Source: Bryobacterales bacterium
Lineage (GTDB): Bacteria > Acidobacteriota > Terriglobia > Bryobacterales > Bryobacteraceae
DNA: 38,799 bases
Direction: 5' to 3'
Assembly (NCBI GenBank): GCA_003136675.1
Contig: PLFE01000062.1
Location: 24,356-63,154, forward strand
Shown: positions 9,478 through 18,556 of the stretch, piece by piece
Layout: each line of letters opens with the position of its first letter
Position numbering within the stretch: position 1 is the first letter of the stretch
The notes under the pieces: model-generated
What the model saw: the letters and a program-made list of their open reading frames with translations, nothing else
What the model was told of the DNA's origin: nothing
The model's database searches: none
Position numbers and translations under genes: made by a program

Positions 9478-11436
9478 TCAAGCGCTCCTTATCAATTCCG
9501 TTGGTACTTGCCGGCTGAGCTTCCTGTATTCGTCGGCAAGCGCCTGCAGGATATCGCTGAACTCGATCTTCCGCCCCTCTGACCTCGCCAAAACCGCAGC
9601 CGTGAACACCGCGTTCCGAATGCTGCCGCCCAGCAGATCGGCAGATGCGGAGAGTTGATTCAGCTCCCGTTGGCTCAGTGTGTGGTCGTTACCCAAGTGA
9701 GATTGCCACAGTAACCGCCGCTCCATGGGTCCAGGAACGGGGAAGTCGACGATGGCGTCCAGGCGGCGAAAAAATGCAGGGTCGAACCGCGAGCGGTTAT
9801 TACTGGTAAGGAAGACGATGCCATCGAAGCTCTCGATTCGCTGGAGAAGATAGTTGGTCTGTGCATTGGCAAAACGGTCGTTCGATTCCTTTACTTCTGT
9901 GCGCTTGCCGAACATGGAATCGGCTTCGTCAAAGAGCAAAATCACTTCGGAATGCTCCGCGCGAGCCAAAAGCTGCGCGAGATTCTTCTCGGTCTCGCCG
10001 ATATACTTGCTCGTCACGGCGGCTAAGTCGACGCGGTACAGGGGCAGCCCCAGACGGGTGGCAAGCCACCCCGAGGCAAGGGTCTTGCCCGTGCCCGATG
10101 GTCCCGTGAAAAGAGCCCGAAAGCCCGGGCGATACTTCGCGGATGCACTGGCGCCCAACTTGTCTGCGAGCCCTTCACGTCCTCGGCAGCGCAACAACAG
10201 ACGATTCAACTCTTCTCGCAAACCCGCCGTCATGACAAGCGCATTGTCGGGGATGGGTTCCGGTAGAGCCTGCGCCAGAGATTCTAATCCGGATCCCTCG
10301 GCGGTCCACGAAGCTGCGAGAACGTCTTGTATCAGTGGCTCGGCGCGGCCTTCCAGGAGGCCCTGATGTCGCGCGAGGCGGCCCAATTGCGCGATGCGCC
10401 CGCTGCCGTAGCGGTGGCTCGACAAGCCCGACGCCAGTGAACTGCTGCCTACTGCAAGTTCCCATAGATGCGCGCGTTCGGCTTTCGGAGCCACCGCGAG
10501 CGTCCAGCCCGGCACAGTTTCGCCGTCGGACTCGATACTCCCATCCGGTCCACAGATCGCAAGTTGTGGGCCGCGGTAGTGTGGGAGCGCCGGAAGCAGC
10601 TTGCGTTCGCCCGGCCCGAGTTCGAAACAAAATACAGGCACGCGCGCGGTAAGTAGCAACCAGGGGCCCACCCCCGCAGGTACCGGATTTCCCTTCCCTG
10701 CCTCGATAAATAGCGTGCCGCAACCCATCAAACGAGCTATTTCAGACGCTGCTGCCTTTGCTTCCGTCACCGAGCCGCTACGGACTGCCAGAGTTCGTTG
10801 AACCCGGGCTTGGAGCCCGGTCGCCTGTTTTCTTGCCCCCGCAAGAATCGATGGTGGAAGGGAAATTCCGTGAGCTCCGGCGGCGCCACCGTTTGTATTG
10901 AGCCCCGCTCCAGACCACTGCGCTTCAACGGCGTTTGCAGTCTGAAGCGCGAGACAAATTGGGATGGGAACGGAGACCGGACGCTCAGCTAATGGGGCTC
11001 CCTCGCTGGAAATCTGCAACAGCCCGGACTCTACTGCCCTTCCAGTCAGGATTTCGGCGATTGAATTCCGATCTTTTGAGTAAGGCCCGAGCGCCGCGGC
11101 CAGCAGGCCGATGGTCGGCCGCGAACCGCCCAATGGCGCCTGTAGATGCGCGATCACGCGGCCGCACATGAGGTCCGTTTCAACGGATGCCGCGAGCGCG
11201 GTGACCAGTATCTCAACGTGGTTGAGCCGAAGCTCATGGGCCAACCGGACCAGCGGCTCGTCCTCTTGGTCCGGACCGGCCAGATAGCGGTCCAGTGATG
11301 CCGGCGCGTTCTGAACAGCCGAACCGTTCGTACGCAGGAACTCAGCTTCCTGAGAATGGTCTCCTGGAACTGTCAGCCGTTCCAATGCCGCCAGACCGAA
11401 TGAAAACAGCCGCCCGCGCACAGCCGTAGCTGTCAT
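9478..11436 (-). CDS. eCIS AAA+ ATPase (Afp15/Pvc15-like)
   Basis: The protein has 652 residues. A C-terminal AAA+ module carries Walker A GPSGTGKT (445-452), Walker B ILLFDEAD (about 499-506), sensor LTSNN and an arginine-finger region (FFRRLDAIVDF), closely resembling the ATPase always present in eCIS loci. The N-terminal 400 residues are a divergent, mostly helical region with a second nucleotide-binding-like segment. The family is thought to act in assembly or cargo loading. I place the start at 11436, although the frame is open further upstream. There ATGA overlaps the upstream stop and a GGAGA ribosome site sits about seven bases before it, and the upstream extension would read inside the preceding gene. 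It is followed nine bases later by the large cargo gene. Confidence 0.92.
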   Translation of the reverse strand: MTATAVRGRLFSFGLAALERLTVPGDHSQEAEFLRTNGSAVQNAPASLDRYLAGPDQEDEPLVRLAHELRLNHVEILVTALAASVETDLMCGRVIAHLQAPLGGSRPTIGLLAAALGPYSKDRNSIAEILTGRAVESGLLQISSEGAPLAERPVSVPIPICLALQTANAVEAQWSGAGLNTNGGAAGAHGISLPPSILAGARKQATGLQARVQRTLAVRSGSVTEAKAAASEIARLMGCGTLFIEAGKGNPVPAGVGPWLLLTARVPVFCFELGPGERKLLPALPHYRGPQLAICGPDGSIESDGETVPGWTLAVAPKAERAHLWELAVGSSSLASGLSSHRYGSGRIAQLGRLARHQGLLEGRAEPLIQDVLAASWTAEGSGLESLAQALPEPIPDNALVMTAGLREELNRLLLRCRGREGLADKLGASASAKYRPGFRALFTGPSGTGKTLASGWLATRLGLPLYRVDLAAVTSKYIGETEKNLAQLLARAEHSEVILLFDEADSMFGKRTEVKESNDRFANAQTNYLLQRIESFDGIVFLTSNNRSRFDPAFFRRLDAIVDFPVPGPMERRLLWQSHLGNDHTLSQRELNQLSASADLLGGSIRNAVFTAAVLARSEGRKIEFSDILQALADEYRKLSRQVPTELIRSA

Positions 11437-13088
11437 TGCAGGTCTCCGCGATACCGGTAATGGAAGCGCACCACTCGCCCAAACCATGGGAGCCAGCCCG
11501 GATCGAGGTCGAGACCAGCACGACGAATACGGATATCTGCTGAATCGATGGAAAGCGAGACATCCAGATCGGTGCGGGTCAATGTGACAATGCCGGATCG
11601 GCGTACAACGTCGACGGCGGAGATAGAGGCGTTCTTCCAGCACCACCGCCGGAGTTTCCACGCCCATATGCGGACTTGACGCTGGTTCACTTGGACTGCG
11701 TCGTCGTCAGCCAGCGTAAGCTGAGTCCACAGCAGTATCGGATCGTGGTCGTCAATCCCTGCTCGGCGCGCGAGGCGCAGGAAGAGGTGCGCGAGAAAAG
11801 CCTGTGTGACATTGGCATCCTCGATGCCGAGATAGCGCAGTGCGTTCAACAAGAAGAACAGTCCGGCGCCCTGTGTCATTTCGCCAAATTCCGTGGGCGG
11901 CACAGCATCGGACAGGGTGCCGGACAGAGCAGGCTGCCCCTGCGCCAGTTCCCCAGGCTGAGCGCCGCCCCCTTCAGGGCTCGTGCTATCGGCATCCGCA
12001 GTGGAGCTCCAGGACCTCGCAGGTTTGTCGGTGGAACCCGCCGGGGAAATGGGATGCGTAGCGTCCTTGGGCAGTTGCGAATCAGAATGCACTGTCCTTT
12101 CGCTCGGTGGCGGATTTCCCGGACCACTTGTCCCGCACTGGTTCCCAAACGATTTCACTTCAGGACTCGGATCTTGGGAAATCGCTGCGGGTGCAGGCTG
12201 ATGGTCTGGCGCACAGTCATTCCGTAACACTGGGGGCTCGAAGCGCTTTCCAGCGATTTCCGGCGCTGACAGGGGAAGGTCGGAGCCCTTCCGGAACCCG
12301 GGCTCCGGCATCGTCTGCAGGATCATGCGCGCGGAGCGCACCGCGGTACCTTCTCCCATCGCAACCGGGCGGTTTATGATCACCGCGAGAGATGTCAACC
12401 AGACCACGCGTGGATCTTCCCGGCCCCATACTGCGGCGGCTCGCGTGATTGATTTTAGGGCCGTTCCCGCCACTCGCACAGACAATCGAGTCGCGGCCGT
12501 CGCCTCCGCGCTTCCGATCTCCCACAACCATCGCCGCACCGCCGATTCGGGTAGAAGGCCGAGTAGAGACACGGGGTCTCCCAACGCAAATACGGCAGCG
12601 GCCACGGCCATCCATGACGCCGCCGAGGAACTTAGCCTTTCGATCGCCCCGGCAATCTGCACGCTCACATCGTCAGCCGCATCGGCGCCGGAGATCGCGG
12701 GCCAAAACCACGCATCTACGGTACGCCGCTGCAGCAGCGAATTCATCAGCCACTCGCAGGCTTCACGTTGACTGAGGAAGTAGATCGCACCAGCCTTTGG
12801 CGCACTTGGATGTCTGCCATACACCGCGGATCGCGCCAGATCGAGCAGGGCGTTCTGAAACGCCTCAAGCCAGGTTCGCCGATCGCCATTTTCCGGCAGT
12901 CCACCGACGTGCACGCGCTGGAAGAAGTAAACCTTGCCTTCGCTCTCACCAGGAAGAGAGCACAGACGGAGCGCTTCCTCGACGTTGAATACGAGTGTGT
13001 GAACCGGCGCACCCGCGCCCACTCGCATGCGCGCCTGGTAGACGTGCCTGTCGCTTCGCGAGATTACGCTGCCGGAAGTGGCGCTCAT
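11433..13088 (-). CDS. eCIS-associated protein before the ATPase; possible tape measure (Afp14-like position)
   Basis: The protein has 551 residues from the chosen ATG. The N-terminal part (to about 260) is conserved-looking and Trp-rich (VYFFQRVHVGGLP, DAWFWPAI, RRWLWEIG). The middle (about 270-415) is a Pro/Ser-rich low-complexity stretch. The C-terminal part (GAGLFFLLNALRYLGI, AFLAHLFLRLARRAGI) resembles the aromatic/Leu motif I associate with eCIS tape-measure proteins. Position directly before the ATPase matches the Afp14-Afp15 order. A tape measure sets tube length, and a variable-length middle would fit, but the Pro/Ser composition is not the usual helical rod, so the assignment is tentative. 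The start at 13088 follows the upstream stop by seven bases; the upstream open frame overlaps the previous gene. Confidence 0.7.
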   Translation of the reverse strand: MSATSGSVISRSDRHVYQARMRVGAGAPVHTLVFNVEEALRLCSLPGESEGKVYFFQRVHVGGLPENGDRRTWLEAFQNALLDLARSAVYGRHPSAPKAGAIYFLSQREACEWLMNSLLQRRTVDAWFWPAISGADAADDVSVQIAGAIERLSSSAASWMAVAAAVFALGDPVSLLGLLPESAVRRWLWEIGSAEATAATRLSVRVAGTALKSITRAAAVWGREDPRVVWLTSLAVIINRPVAMGEGTAVRSARMILQTMPEPGFRKGSDLPLSAPEIAGKRFEPPVLRNDCAPDHQPAPAAISQDPSPEVKSFGNQCGTSGPGNPPPSERTVHSDSQLPKDATHPISPAGSTDKPARSWSSTADADSTSPEGGGAQPGELAQGQPALSGTLSDAVPPTEFGEMTQGAGLFFLLNALRYLGIEDANVTQAFLAHLFLRLARRAGIDDHDPILLWTQLTLADDDAVQVNQRQVRIWAWKLRRWCWKNASISAVDVVRRSGIVTLTRTDLDVSLSIDSADIRIRRAGLDLDPGWLPWFGRVVRFHYRYRGDLQ

Positions 13089-13095
13089 AGTAACG

Positions 13096-16000
13096 TCAGG
13101 AGAAAGCCTTGTAGGTAACCGCGTCGGAGGTCTGCGCCGTGTAGTGGACAACATCGTTAGCTTGCAGCGCTACGTTCGGAGCATAAATATCCGTGAAGGC
13201 TGCGGTAACGCCCGAAGCATCGAGATCGGTCACAACAGCCCTCGCGGTGAGGGTGCCGGCGCTGTACAGATTGACGTACATCCCGTGCGCCACACGGTCG
13301 GACGGAAGCGTAAGACGAATCGGATTGCCGATCACCGGCGTCGTCTTTGCCGCCACCGCTCCGGCGATGATTTCATTCACCGGCGCATCGCTGGCAAGCA
13401 GGATTGCAACTGCGACCACATCGTTCATGAGGGTGGGGGCGTTCAGGTCCGTGGCGTCCACCTGCTGGAATAGCCAGTCCACCAGCATTTGCATTTGCTG
13501 CCGGTCCGTATAGTTCTGTGAGTTCCAGCCGGGCAGCACGGCCAGACTCCGCAAACTCACGGAAGAGTGTGCCTCCAGGTACTGCGCCCACACTAACCGG
13601 TCGATCGGCAGGGCTTGGCCCACGCGCATATAGAGACACGTGGCCACGCTCGAGATTTGCTGCATGGAACGCGCTGCCGCTGCCGCGATTTCCGCGTGAA
13701 TGGATTCGGAGGTTTGCAGATCGGCCACCGCAGCGATGTTGGTCAGAATCCCCACCTGAGCCGTCCAGCTTTGAGTAAGAAGCGTCGCTGGCTGGAATGC
13801 CGCCCTTGGCGTCTGGTATGAGCGGAACACCTGCTGATCGGACGTGTACATATCGGCGATCGACGGCGCGAACATCCCGGAAGAACTCACCGCGGAAGAG
13901 ATATGCGGAGGCGATGCCAACATCAAAGTAGCGCGCGACTTGATATCGGATGCGAGATCCTGCAAGAGCGACGGACGCTCCAGATTCGCCAGTTGCGTCA
14001 CAAGGGTCGGAAACCATGAAACGGGCGCTTCGCGGAGCAACGCCACCATTTCGCGCAGTTCCGGTGGAATTGACTGTACCTGTTTCAGACAAGCAGGCGC
14101 GGGATTAACGATATTTACCGGAGTCAATTGACGGCTCGCCACATTCGGCTGGTTGACCACCGTACGCGGGCGGTTGTACGCAACGAACTGCACGTAAGTC
14201 TGCAGCACGTTGATGCGCGTCGCAGTTACGGAGGCCACTCGGGCGGTTTCGTCGGCGAGTAGTGCGCTAACAAACGCCAGGTTTTGACGGGCCTGTGTTA
14301 AGTCGCCGTTCAGTTGAGTGACAAGCGCCTGTGCGCCTCCTAAACTGGTCTGGATATTCCTGAGGACAGTGGCGCACTGGGTCAGAAAGTCCTGGTAACT
14401 CTGGATCCTCGCTTCTATCGCCCGCATGAGCGCGGTATGTTGTTCCAGCACATGAATACCGACTGAGAACAGTTCCGCTTCGTCCGGATTCGTAGGATTC
14501 AAAGGCGCGTCTATCTGCGGATTGCCAACCGCGGTAAAAATCGCTTGATATCGGGCGGAGGTTGGGCCTGCCTTGAGGTCAGCCAGCGTAAGCGGCAACG
14601 TGATGCCCTGGGGAACAGCTACGGCGTCGACCGCAATCTCCAGGTCGTCGAGCGTCAGGTCCAGGTCCGAAAGAAGCTGCAGAAACGCCGCCCTGTTCGC
14701 GACCGAATACATGAGCGCCTCTTGCGACGGCGGCGGTGCCAGACGTTCGGCGATCGTCAACGTTCGCAGGTTCAGCTGCGCCCCCACAATAGGGGATTGC
14801 TGGGTAATATCGATCGTGTTCACCGAACTCCCGATCCCGGGGGTGATCTCCGTGAACTTCGGCGTTTCGGCTGTGAGATCGATGGTCACCGGCTTGGCCG
14901 CGGCGACGGACTTCACCGTCGAGGGAGAGACCAGGCCACTTCCGGCAAACTGCGTTTGCTTAAAGGCAAGCGCTCTATTGAGGAGCAATCCAGTCGTCCC
15001 GGTCGGAGTGTTCACCGTAGAGCTCGGCCGCGGGGTGGTTGTCGTCGAGGTTGTGGTGACCGGCGTGGCCGGTGGTTTTATTGATGCGAGATACTCCGAT
15101 ATATTCTGCGCGGTGGCTTGCGCGGTTACGCCCGAAGCGATGTTCGCCAGGATCGGCGAGACAGCTAGACGCGTAGCATCCGTCGTTTGCAGAACGTTTT
15201 GACGGTATCGATAGATGTCCGTCTGCGATGTGAGAAATCCTAGATCGAGAATGTCGTTGGCGCTGGCCAATCGAGCATTGATCATGTCGATGAAATGCTG
15301 CACGCCGTGGGTTGTAATGTCGGCAAAGTCCGCGGTCGTGAACAAGCCCACGCTTACGCCGCCGGACGTTACCGTGTAGGCGGCGGAATTGGCGAGCGCG
15401 GTCAGATTTTGGACATCAGTTGAAACGTACGCGTTGCCCACCAACGCGGTTGCAAAGGTTTCATCGGCCTCGGGAGTGTAGGCGGGCAATGTATCGCGTG
15501 CGGCGATCTCATCCGGCGTCAAACCCGCATCGAGATTCATCGCTGGCTTGGCTGCGGCGATCGCAAGCGCGTTAGCCTCTTCTTGAATCACCTTGCGGTG
15601 TTTGAGTATCAGATTCCGCTGATCTGTCGCCGCGTCCACCTCCTGCTGAAAGACTGCGGAAACCACTTCGGTTTGGAGGATATTAGGATCGTAAACCTCG
15701 TCCGGCAGGGGAACGAGTATTTCGATGACCTCATTTTGGGTTGTATCGAGCGGGGCGGCGGTGATGCCGGCCTGCAGGACGCCTTCCAATTCCTCACGGT
15801 ACACCGGGGCTGCCGTCACAGACCAATTTGTCGGACACCACAGCGCGACTTTGTTTTGGAAATCCATCGTGTATGCCGGCAGGATGCCGCTTGGAGGCAG
15901 GTACTGAAACTCCGACGCGACAAGTCCCGGAGGTGACGCGGGCGTCAAATCTTCCCCCAACTGTTCCGAAAACTGACTTACTCTCGCGTTGGCCAGCGCA

Positions 16001-16872
16001 GGCTGTACGTTTATCAGGTTTTGTTGCCCGTCCTGAAAGGGAACGATGTAGCGGCGCCGCGGCAATCCTCCAGTCCTGACAACTGCGGACCGATCCACAA
16101 AGATGAGGTTTGATCCGGCATCGAATCCCGCCACTGCCAGTGGAACGCCGAAGAATTCCCAGGGAAGGCGGTCGTCGGGCCCGAGCGCCAGCTCCGCGTC
16201 AAAAATGGTGTACGCGAGACGGTTGCGCCAGTTAGTGGAAGGGTTAAAGGACGGCAGCGGAATTGCGGAAGGCCACGTCACAAAGACGAGTTGCGCGGCA
16301 TCGACAATCTGCGGATCGCCAAAAGCATTCTCCGCCGGATCCTGATCGCAGGACGCAGCCAGGTTTCCTGATACGACTATCTCGCTGGGCCCATTGTCGA
16401 CCTCCGAACCGGGCACAGCAGCCAGAACCTCCCGTAATAGCAGGACACCCGCGGTCTGTTGCAAGGAACCGGCCGGGTAACTACCGAAGAGGTCGGCCGT
16501 CTGCAGGCCGCTTGTCCCGTCAAGCACAGCGAGCCCGCTCAGGGTAGTGTGCATCGTCCTGAGTAGCGTCACATCCTGACCGGTAGCGGATATCCCATAA
16601 CCCGGCGACACAGACAAAACGGGGTCTTTGGCCGTCAGGTCGACCGACAGGTCGAGACCCCGCACCACACCTTGAGTGACTGCTTGGCCGAGCAGGTTCA
16701 AGCGCCCGGATCGATAGTATTGCTCTTGCGTGAGCGCCGTGTCGCTGAGCGCTCGGCCGGTGAAAAGCGCCAACCGCTCGAGCCAGCCTGCGGCCGCCTG
16801 CTGCAGTAACGGCGGCTCGATGGCGATAAGGCCTTCACCCGCCAGGCCGTCAAGGATTTGCGTCGCACCCAT
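13096..16872 (-). CDS. Largest member of the four-gene paralogue array; structural/fibre candidate
   Basis: The protein has 1258 residues. The N-terminal region (LFTGRALSDTALTQEQYY, GVVRGLDL, VSPGYGISATGQDVTL) aligns by eye with the N-termini of the next three genes upstream in transcription order, so it belongs to the same family. A Thr/Pro/Ser tract (about 600-623, TTTSTTTTPRPSSTVNTPTG) follows, then a helical and partly coiled-coil region around 790-900 and a long C-terminal region ending in a compact beta-rich segment. No signal peptide or membrane helix is visible. It occupies the Afp13 (fibre) to Afp14 interval. A role as fibre, baseplate collar or tape-measure-related protein is possible; I cannot choose. 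The ATG is preceded by GAGGG and lies 33 bases after the upstream stop. Confidence 0.85.
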   Translation of the reverse strand: MGATQILDGLAGEGLIAIEPPLLQQAAAGWLERLALFTGRALSDTALTQEQYYRSGRLNLLGQAVTQGVVRGLDLSVDLTAKDPVLSVSPGYGISATGQDVTLLRTMHTTLSGLAVLDGTSGLQTADLFGSYPAGSLQQTAGVLLLREVLAAVPGSEVDNGPSEIVVSGNLAASCDQDPAENAFGDPQIVDAAQLVFVTWPSAIPLPSFNPSTNWRNRLAYTIFDAELALGPDDRLPWEFFGVPLAVAGFDAGSNLIFVDRSAVVRTGGLPRRRYIVPFQDGQQNLINVQPALANARVSQFSEQLGEDLTPASPPGLVASEFQYLPPSGILPAYTMDFQNKVALWCPTNWSVTAAPVYREELEGVLQAGITAAPLDTTQNEVIEILVPLPDEVYDPNILQTEVVSAVFQQEVDAATDQRNLILKHRKVIQEEANALAIAAAKPAMNLDAGLTPDEIAARDTLPAYTPEADETFATALVGNAYVSTDVQNLTALANSAAYTVTSGGVSVGLFTTADFADITTHGVQHFIDMINARLASANDILDLGFLTSQTDIYRYRQNVLQTTDATRLAVSPILANIASGVTAQATAQNISEYLASIKPPATPVTTTSTTTTPRPSSTVNTPTGTTGLLLNRALAFKQTQFAGSGLVSPSTVKSVAAAKPVTIDLTAETPKFTEITPGIGSSVNTIDITQQSPIVGAQLNLRTLTIAERLAPPPSQEALMYSVANRAAFLQLLSDLDLTLDDLEIAVDAVAVPQGITLPLTLADLKAGPTSARYQAIFTAVGNPQIDAPLNPTNPDEAELFSVGIHVLEQHTALMRAIEARIQSYQDFLTQCATVLRNIQTSLGGAQALVTQLNGDLTQARQNLAFVSALLADETARVASVTATRINVLQTYVQFVAYNRPRTVVNQPNVASRQLTPVNIVNPAPACLKQVQSIPPELREMVALLREAPVSWFPTLVTQLANLERPSLLQDLASDIKSRATLMLASPPHISSAVSSSGMFAPSIADMYTSDQQVFRSYQTPRAAFQPATLLTQSWTAQVGILTNIAAVADLQTSESIHAEIAAAAARSMQQISSVATCLYMRVGQALPIDRLVWAQYLEAHSSVSLRSLAVLPGWNSQNYTDRQQMQMLVDWLFQQVDATDLNAPTLMNDVVAVAILLASDAPVNEIIAGAVAAKTTPVIGNPIRLTLPSDRVAHGMYVNLYSAGTLTARAVVTDLDASGVTAAFTDIYAPNVALQANDVVHYTAQTSDAVTYKAFS
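15003..15075 (-). repeat. Thr/Pro-coding low-complexity tract in the 1258-residue protein
   Basis: A run of ACC/ACA/CCx-type codons encodes about 24 residues dominated by Thr, Ser and Pro. It is the shortest of three such mucin-like tracts in the operon and separates the N-terminal shared module from the helical part of the protein. Confidence 0.7.
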
Positions 16873-16905
16873 CTGTCAGTACCCTCTTAGTTCATTCCGC
16901 ATGAG

Positions 16906-18546
16906 TTACGTCCCCAATACCGGATTGGGGATCGGTATGATTCGCCGTGTCGTTGTCGTGATTGGCAGCGTTGTCGTGCTTGGCGGCCTTGGCGTGGTGG
17001 TGGTTGTAGTCGTCGTCGTGGTTGTTGGTTTCGGCGTAGTGGTCGTAATCGTTGTAGTCGGCGCCGGTGTGGTGGTCGTCGGCGCCGGGGTAGTGGTTGT
17101 GGTCGTCGGCTGCGGTGTCGTGGTTGTAGTTGTTGTCGTGGTTGGCGGCTTAGGCGTAGTGGGTGTTGTTGTCGCTGTAGTAGTAGTCGTCGGCGGCGGA
17201 GGAGTGTTGAGATGGACCACGGGCGGAGAACTACGCCTCCGGATGTAATACCCGTAGGTTTGGTTTGCGATCGCTGTCTGCCATGCGCTGTTATCGGCCC
17301 CGGACGGCTGATTGATCAGCGCATTGCCCTGATAAAACCTAAGAAGCTCGATCGGTCTGCGATTATTGAGCACCTGCGGCAGGATGTTGTTCACCGCCAC
17401 TTGCGGAAGCTTTGTCGCAAGCGCCGCGAAGCCCTGTCGCAGTACCGGAATCAACGCAAAGATCGCGAGGTCGGCGTAGGAAGAAGGGTCGGCCATAAGA
17501 TCGATAGGCGGCAGCGCCAGGCTGTCCTCGATCAGAGCAGGGATCTCATCCTCAGGAACAACGCTGAGTCGCACGTCGATCTGTGGCGGGAAATAAATCT
17601 GAGTGAACCCGTCGGTACTGATGCTCGCGATCGGAAATCTGCCACTGGGCGGTAATGCTTGCGCAAACGAACTCGCTGCAAAACGCGCCGGCAGATTCTG
17701 CCGCACGAAAGTATTCACGGTCTGCTGCAACTGCGTGTCGTATTGCAGAAGGAACGACTGCTGCACGGCCGGGTCGGTCAATCCGAATCGCACACCCGTG
17801 TAGGCGACGGCCGCTTCGCGTCGTACCAGCCATGGGTCGATCCACTCGATGACACCGTTCTGCATGCTGATCATCGTCAGCGGCAGTAGCGACTCGGAAA
17901 GCACGCCCGGATTGCCGGTCACAAATATCTGCCGTGCCAGCGCCGCATGCAAAGTAGTGGAGTCGTTCGTATTGGCTGGTCCCGGATAGGGAACCAGCAA
18001 GACGGCTGTGGCCTCCACCACGTCTCCGTTCACCATAGTCTTCGTTCCATTCACGGTGAGCGGATAAGCCGTAATTGCATTCGCGGTAAACTGCACCGGC
18101 TGCAGCGCAATCACGTACAAGCCGGTGCGCGCGGCTGTATTCTCCACTGCTGCGGATGCTAGCCCAAACTGGGCGCTGAGACTCGCCTGTTCCACCAGGT
18201 CGGATATGCGCAGAGTCAGGTTGGAGGGAACGCGCACCAATTCTCCGGCAGGCGTAACCCCCTGACCGCTGCCGATGACAATCGTTTGGGCGTCCTTCGT
18301 TTGTCCGGTCGACGTGACGGTGTTCACGGACAGTCCCTGAATGACGCCGAAGCCGGGAGCGCGCCCCAAATCGGCCTCCCGCTGCAGGTAATAGTTTTGC
18401 TCGCGATCCAGATCGCGCCCGGCGAGGAAGCGGCCATCGAACCACTTGGGCCGCGTCCGACGGCTGTCGAGCACGGCCGAACCGTTGTTCTGGTAAGTAG
18501 TGAAGTCTGCGGGGACCCGCGTGTCGCCTGCTGTGTAGTTCGCCAT
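16906..18546 (-). CDS. Array paralogue with mucin-like Thr/Pro C-terminal tail
   Basis: The protein has 546 residues. The shared module is at the N-terminus (FDGRFLAGRDLDREQNYYL, PGFGVIQGLSV, GSGQGVTPAGELV). The body aligns with the neighbouring 532-residue protein along its whole length (GLYVIALQPVQFTANAITAY, ALARQIFV, DPWLVRRE, YGYYIRRRSSP), showing a tandem gene duplication. After YYIRRRSSP the two proteins diverge completely. This one continues with about 86 residues (449-534) consisting almost only of Thr and Pro, then a short IPIPNP end. Such tails are typical of O-glycosylated mucin-like stalks. The GAGGA ribosome site overlaps the upstream stop region, and the gap is ten bases. Likely a surface-exposed fibre or collar component of the particle. 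Confidence 0.88.
   Translation of the reverse strand: MANYTAGDTRVPADFTTYQNNGSAVLDSRRTRPKWFDGRFLAGRDLDREQNYYLQREADLGRAPGFGVIQGLSVNTVTSTGQTKDAQTIVIGSGQGVTPAGELVRVPSNLTLRISDLVEQASLSAQFGLASAAVENTAARTGLYVIALQPVQFTANAITAYPLTVNGTKTMVNGDVVEATAVLLVPYPGPANTNDSTTLHAALARQIFVTGNPGVLSESLLPLTMISMQNGVIEWIDPWLVRREAAVAYTGVRFGLTDPAVQQSFLLQYDTQLQQTVNTFVRQNLPARFAASSFAQALPPSGRFPIASISTDGFTQIYFPPQIDVRLSVVPEDEIPALIEDSLALPPIDLMADPSSYADLAIFALIPVLRQGFAALATKLPQVAVNNILPQVLNNRRPIELLRFYQGNALINQPSGADNSAWQTAIANQTYGYYIRRRSSPPVVHLNTPPPPTTTTTATTTPTTPKPPTTTTTTTTTPQPTTTTTTPAPTTTTPAPTTTITTTTPKPTTTTTTTTTTTPRPPSTTTLPITTTTRRIIPIPNPVLGT
16945..17202 (-). repeat. Long Thr/Pro-coding low-complexity DNA (mucin-like tail)
   Basis: This is a 258-base stretch of near-repetitive ACC/ACA/ACG/ACT triplets broken by CCx codons, read on the plus strand as GTGGTT/GTCGTC-like repeats. 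It encodes residues 449-534 of the 546-residue paralogue. Synonymous codons are mixed, which suggests selection at the protein level. It is still a plausible site for slippage and length change. Confidence 0.85.
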
Positions 18547-18556
18547 GGCTGGGTCC

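Noticed and set aside
11437..11667. 77-residue N-terminal extension of the ATPase frame
   Set aside because: It lies inside the upstream gene, and the ATG at 11436 has an ATGA overlap and a good ribosome site.
16906..17248. Plus-strand open frame of Val/Gly repeats across the Thr-rich tract, and the idea that the repeat is a CRISPR or tandem DNA element
   Set aside because: It is the antisense shadow of ACx/CCx codons in a long conserved gene; no regular repeat-spacer structure is present.
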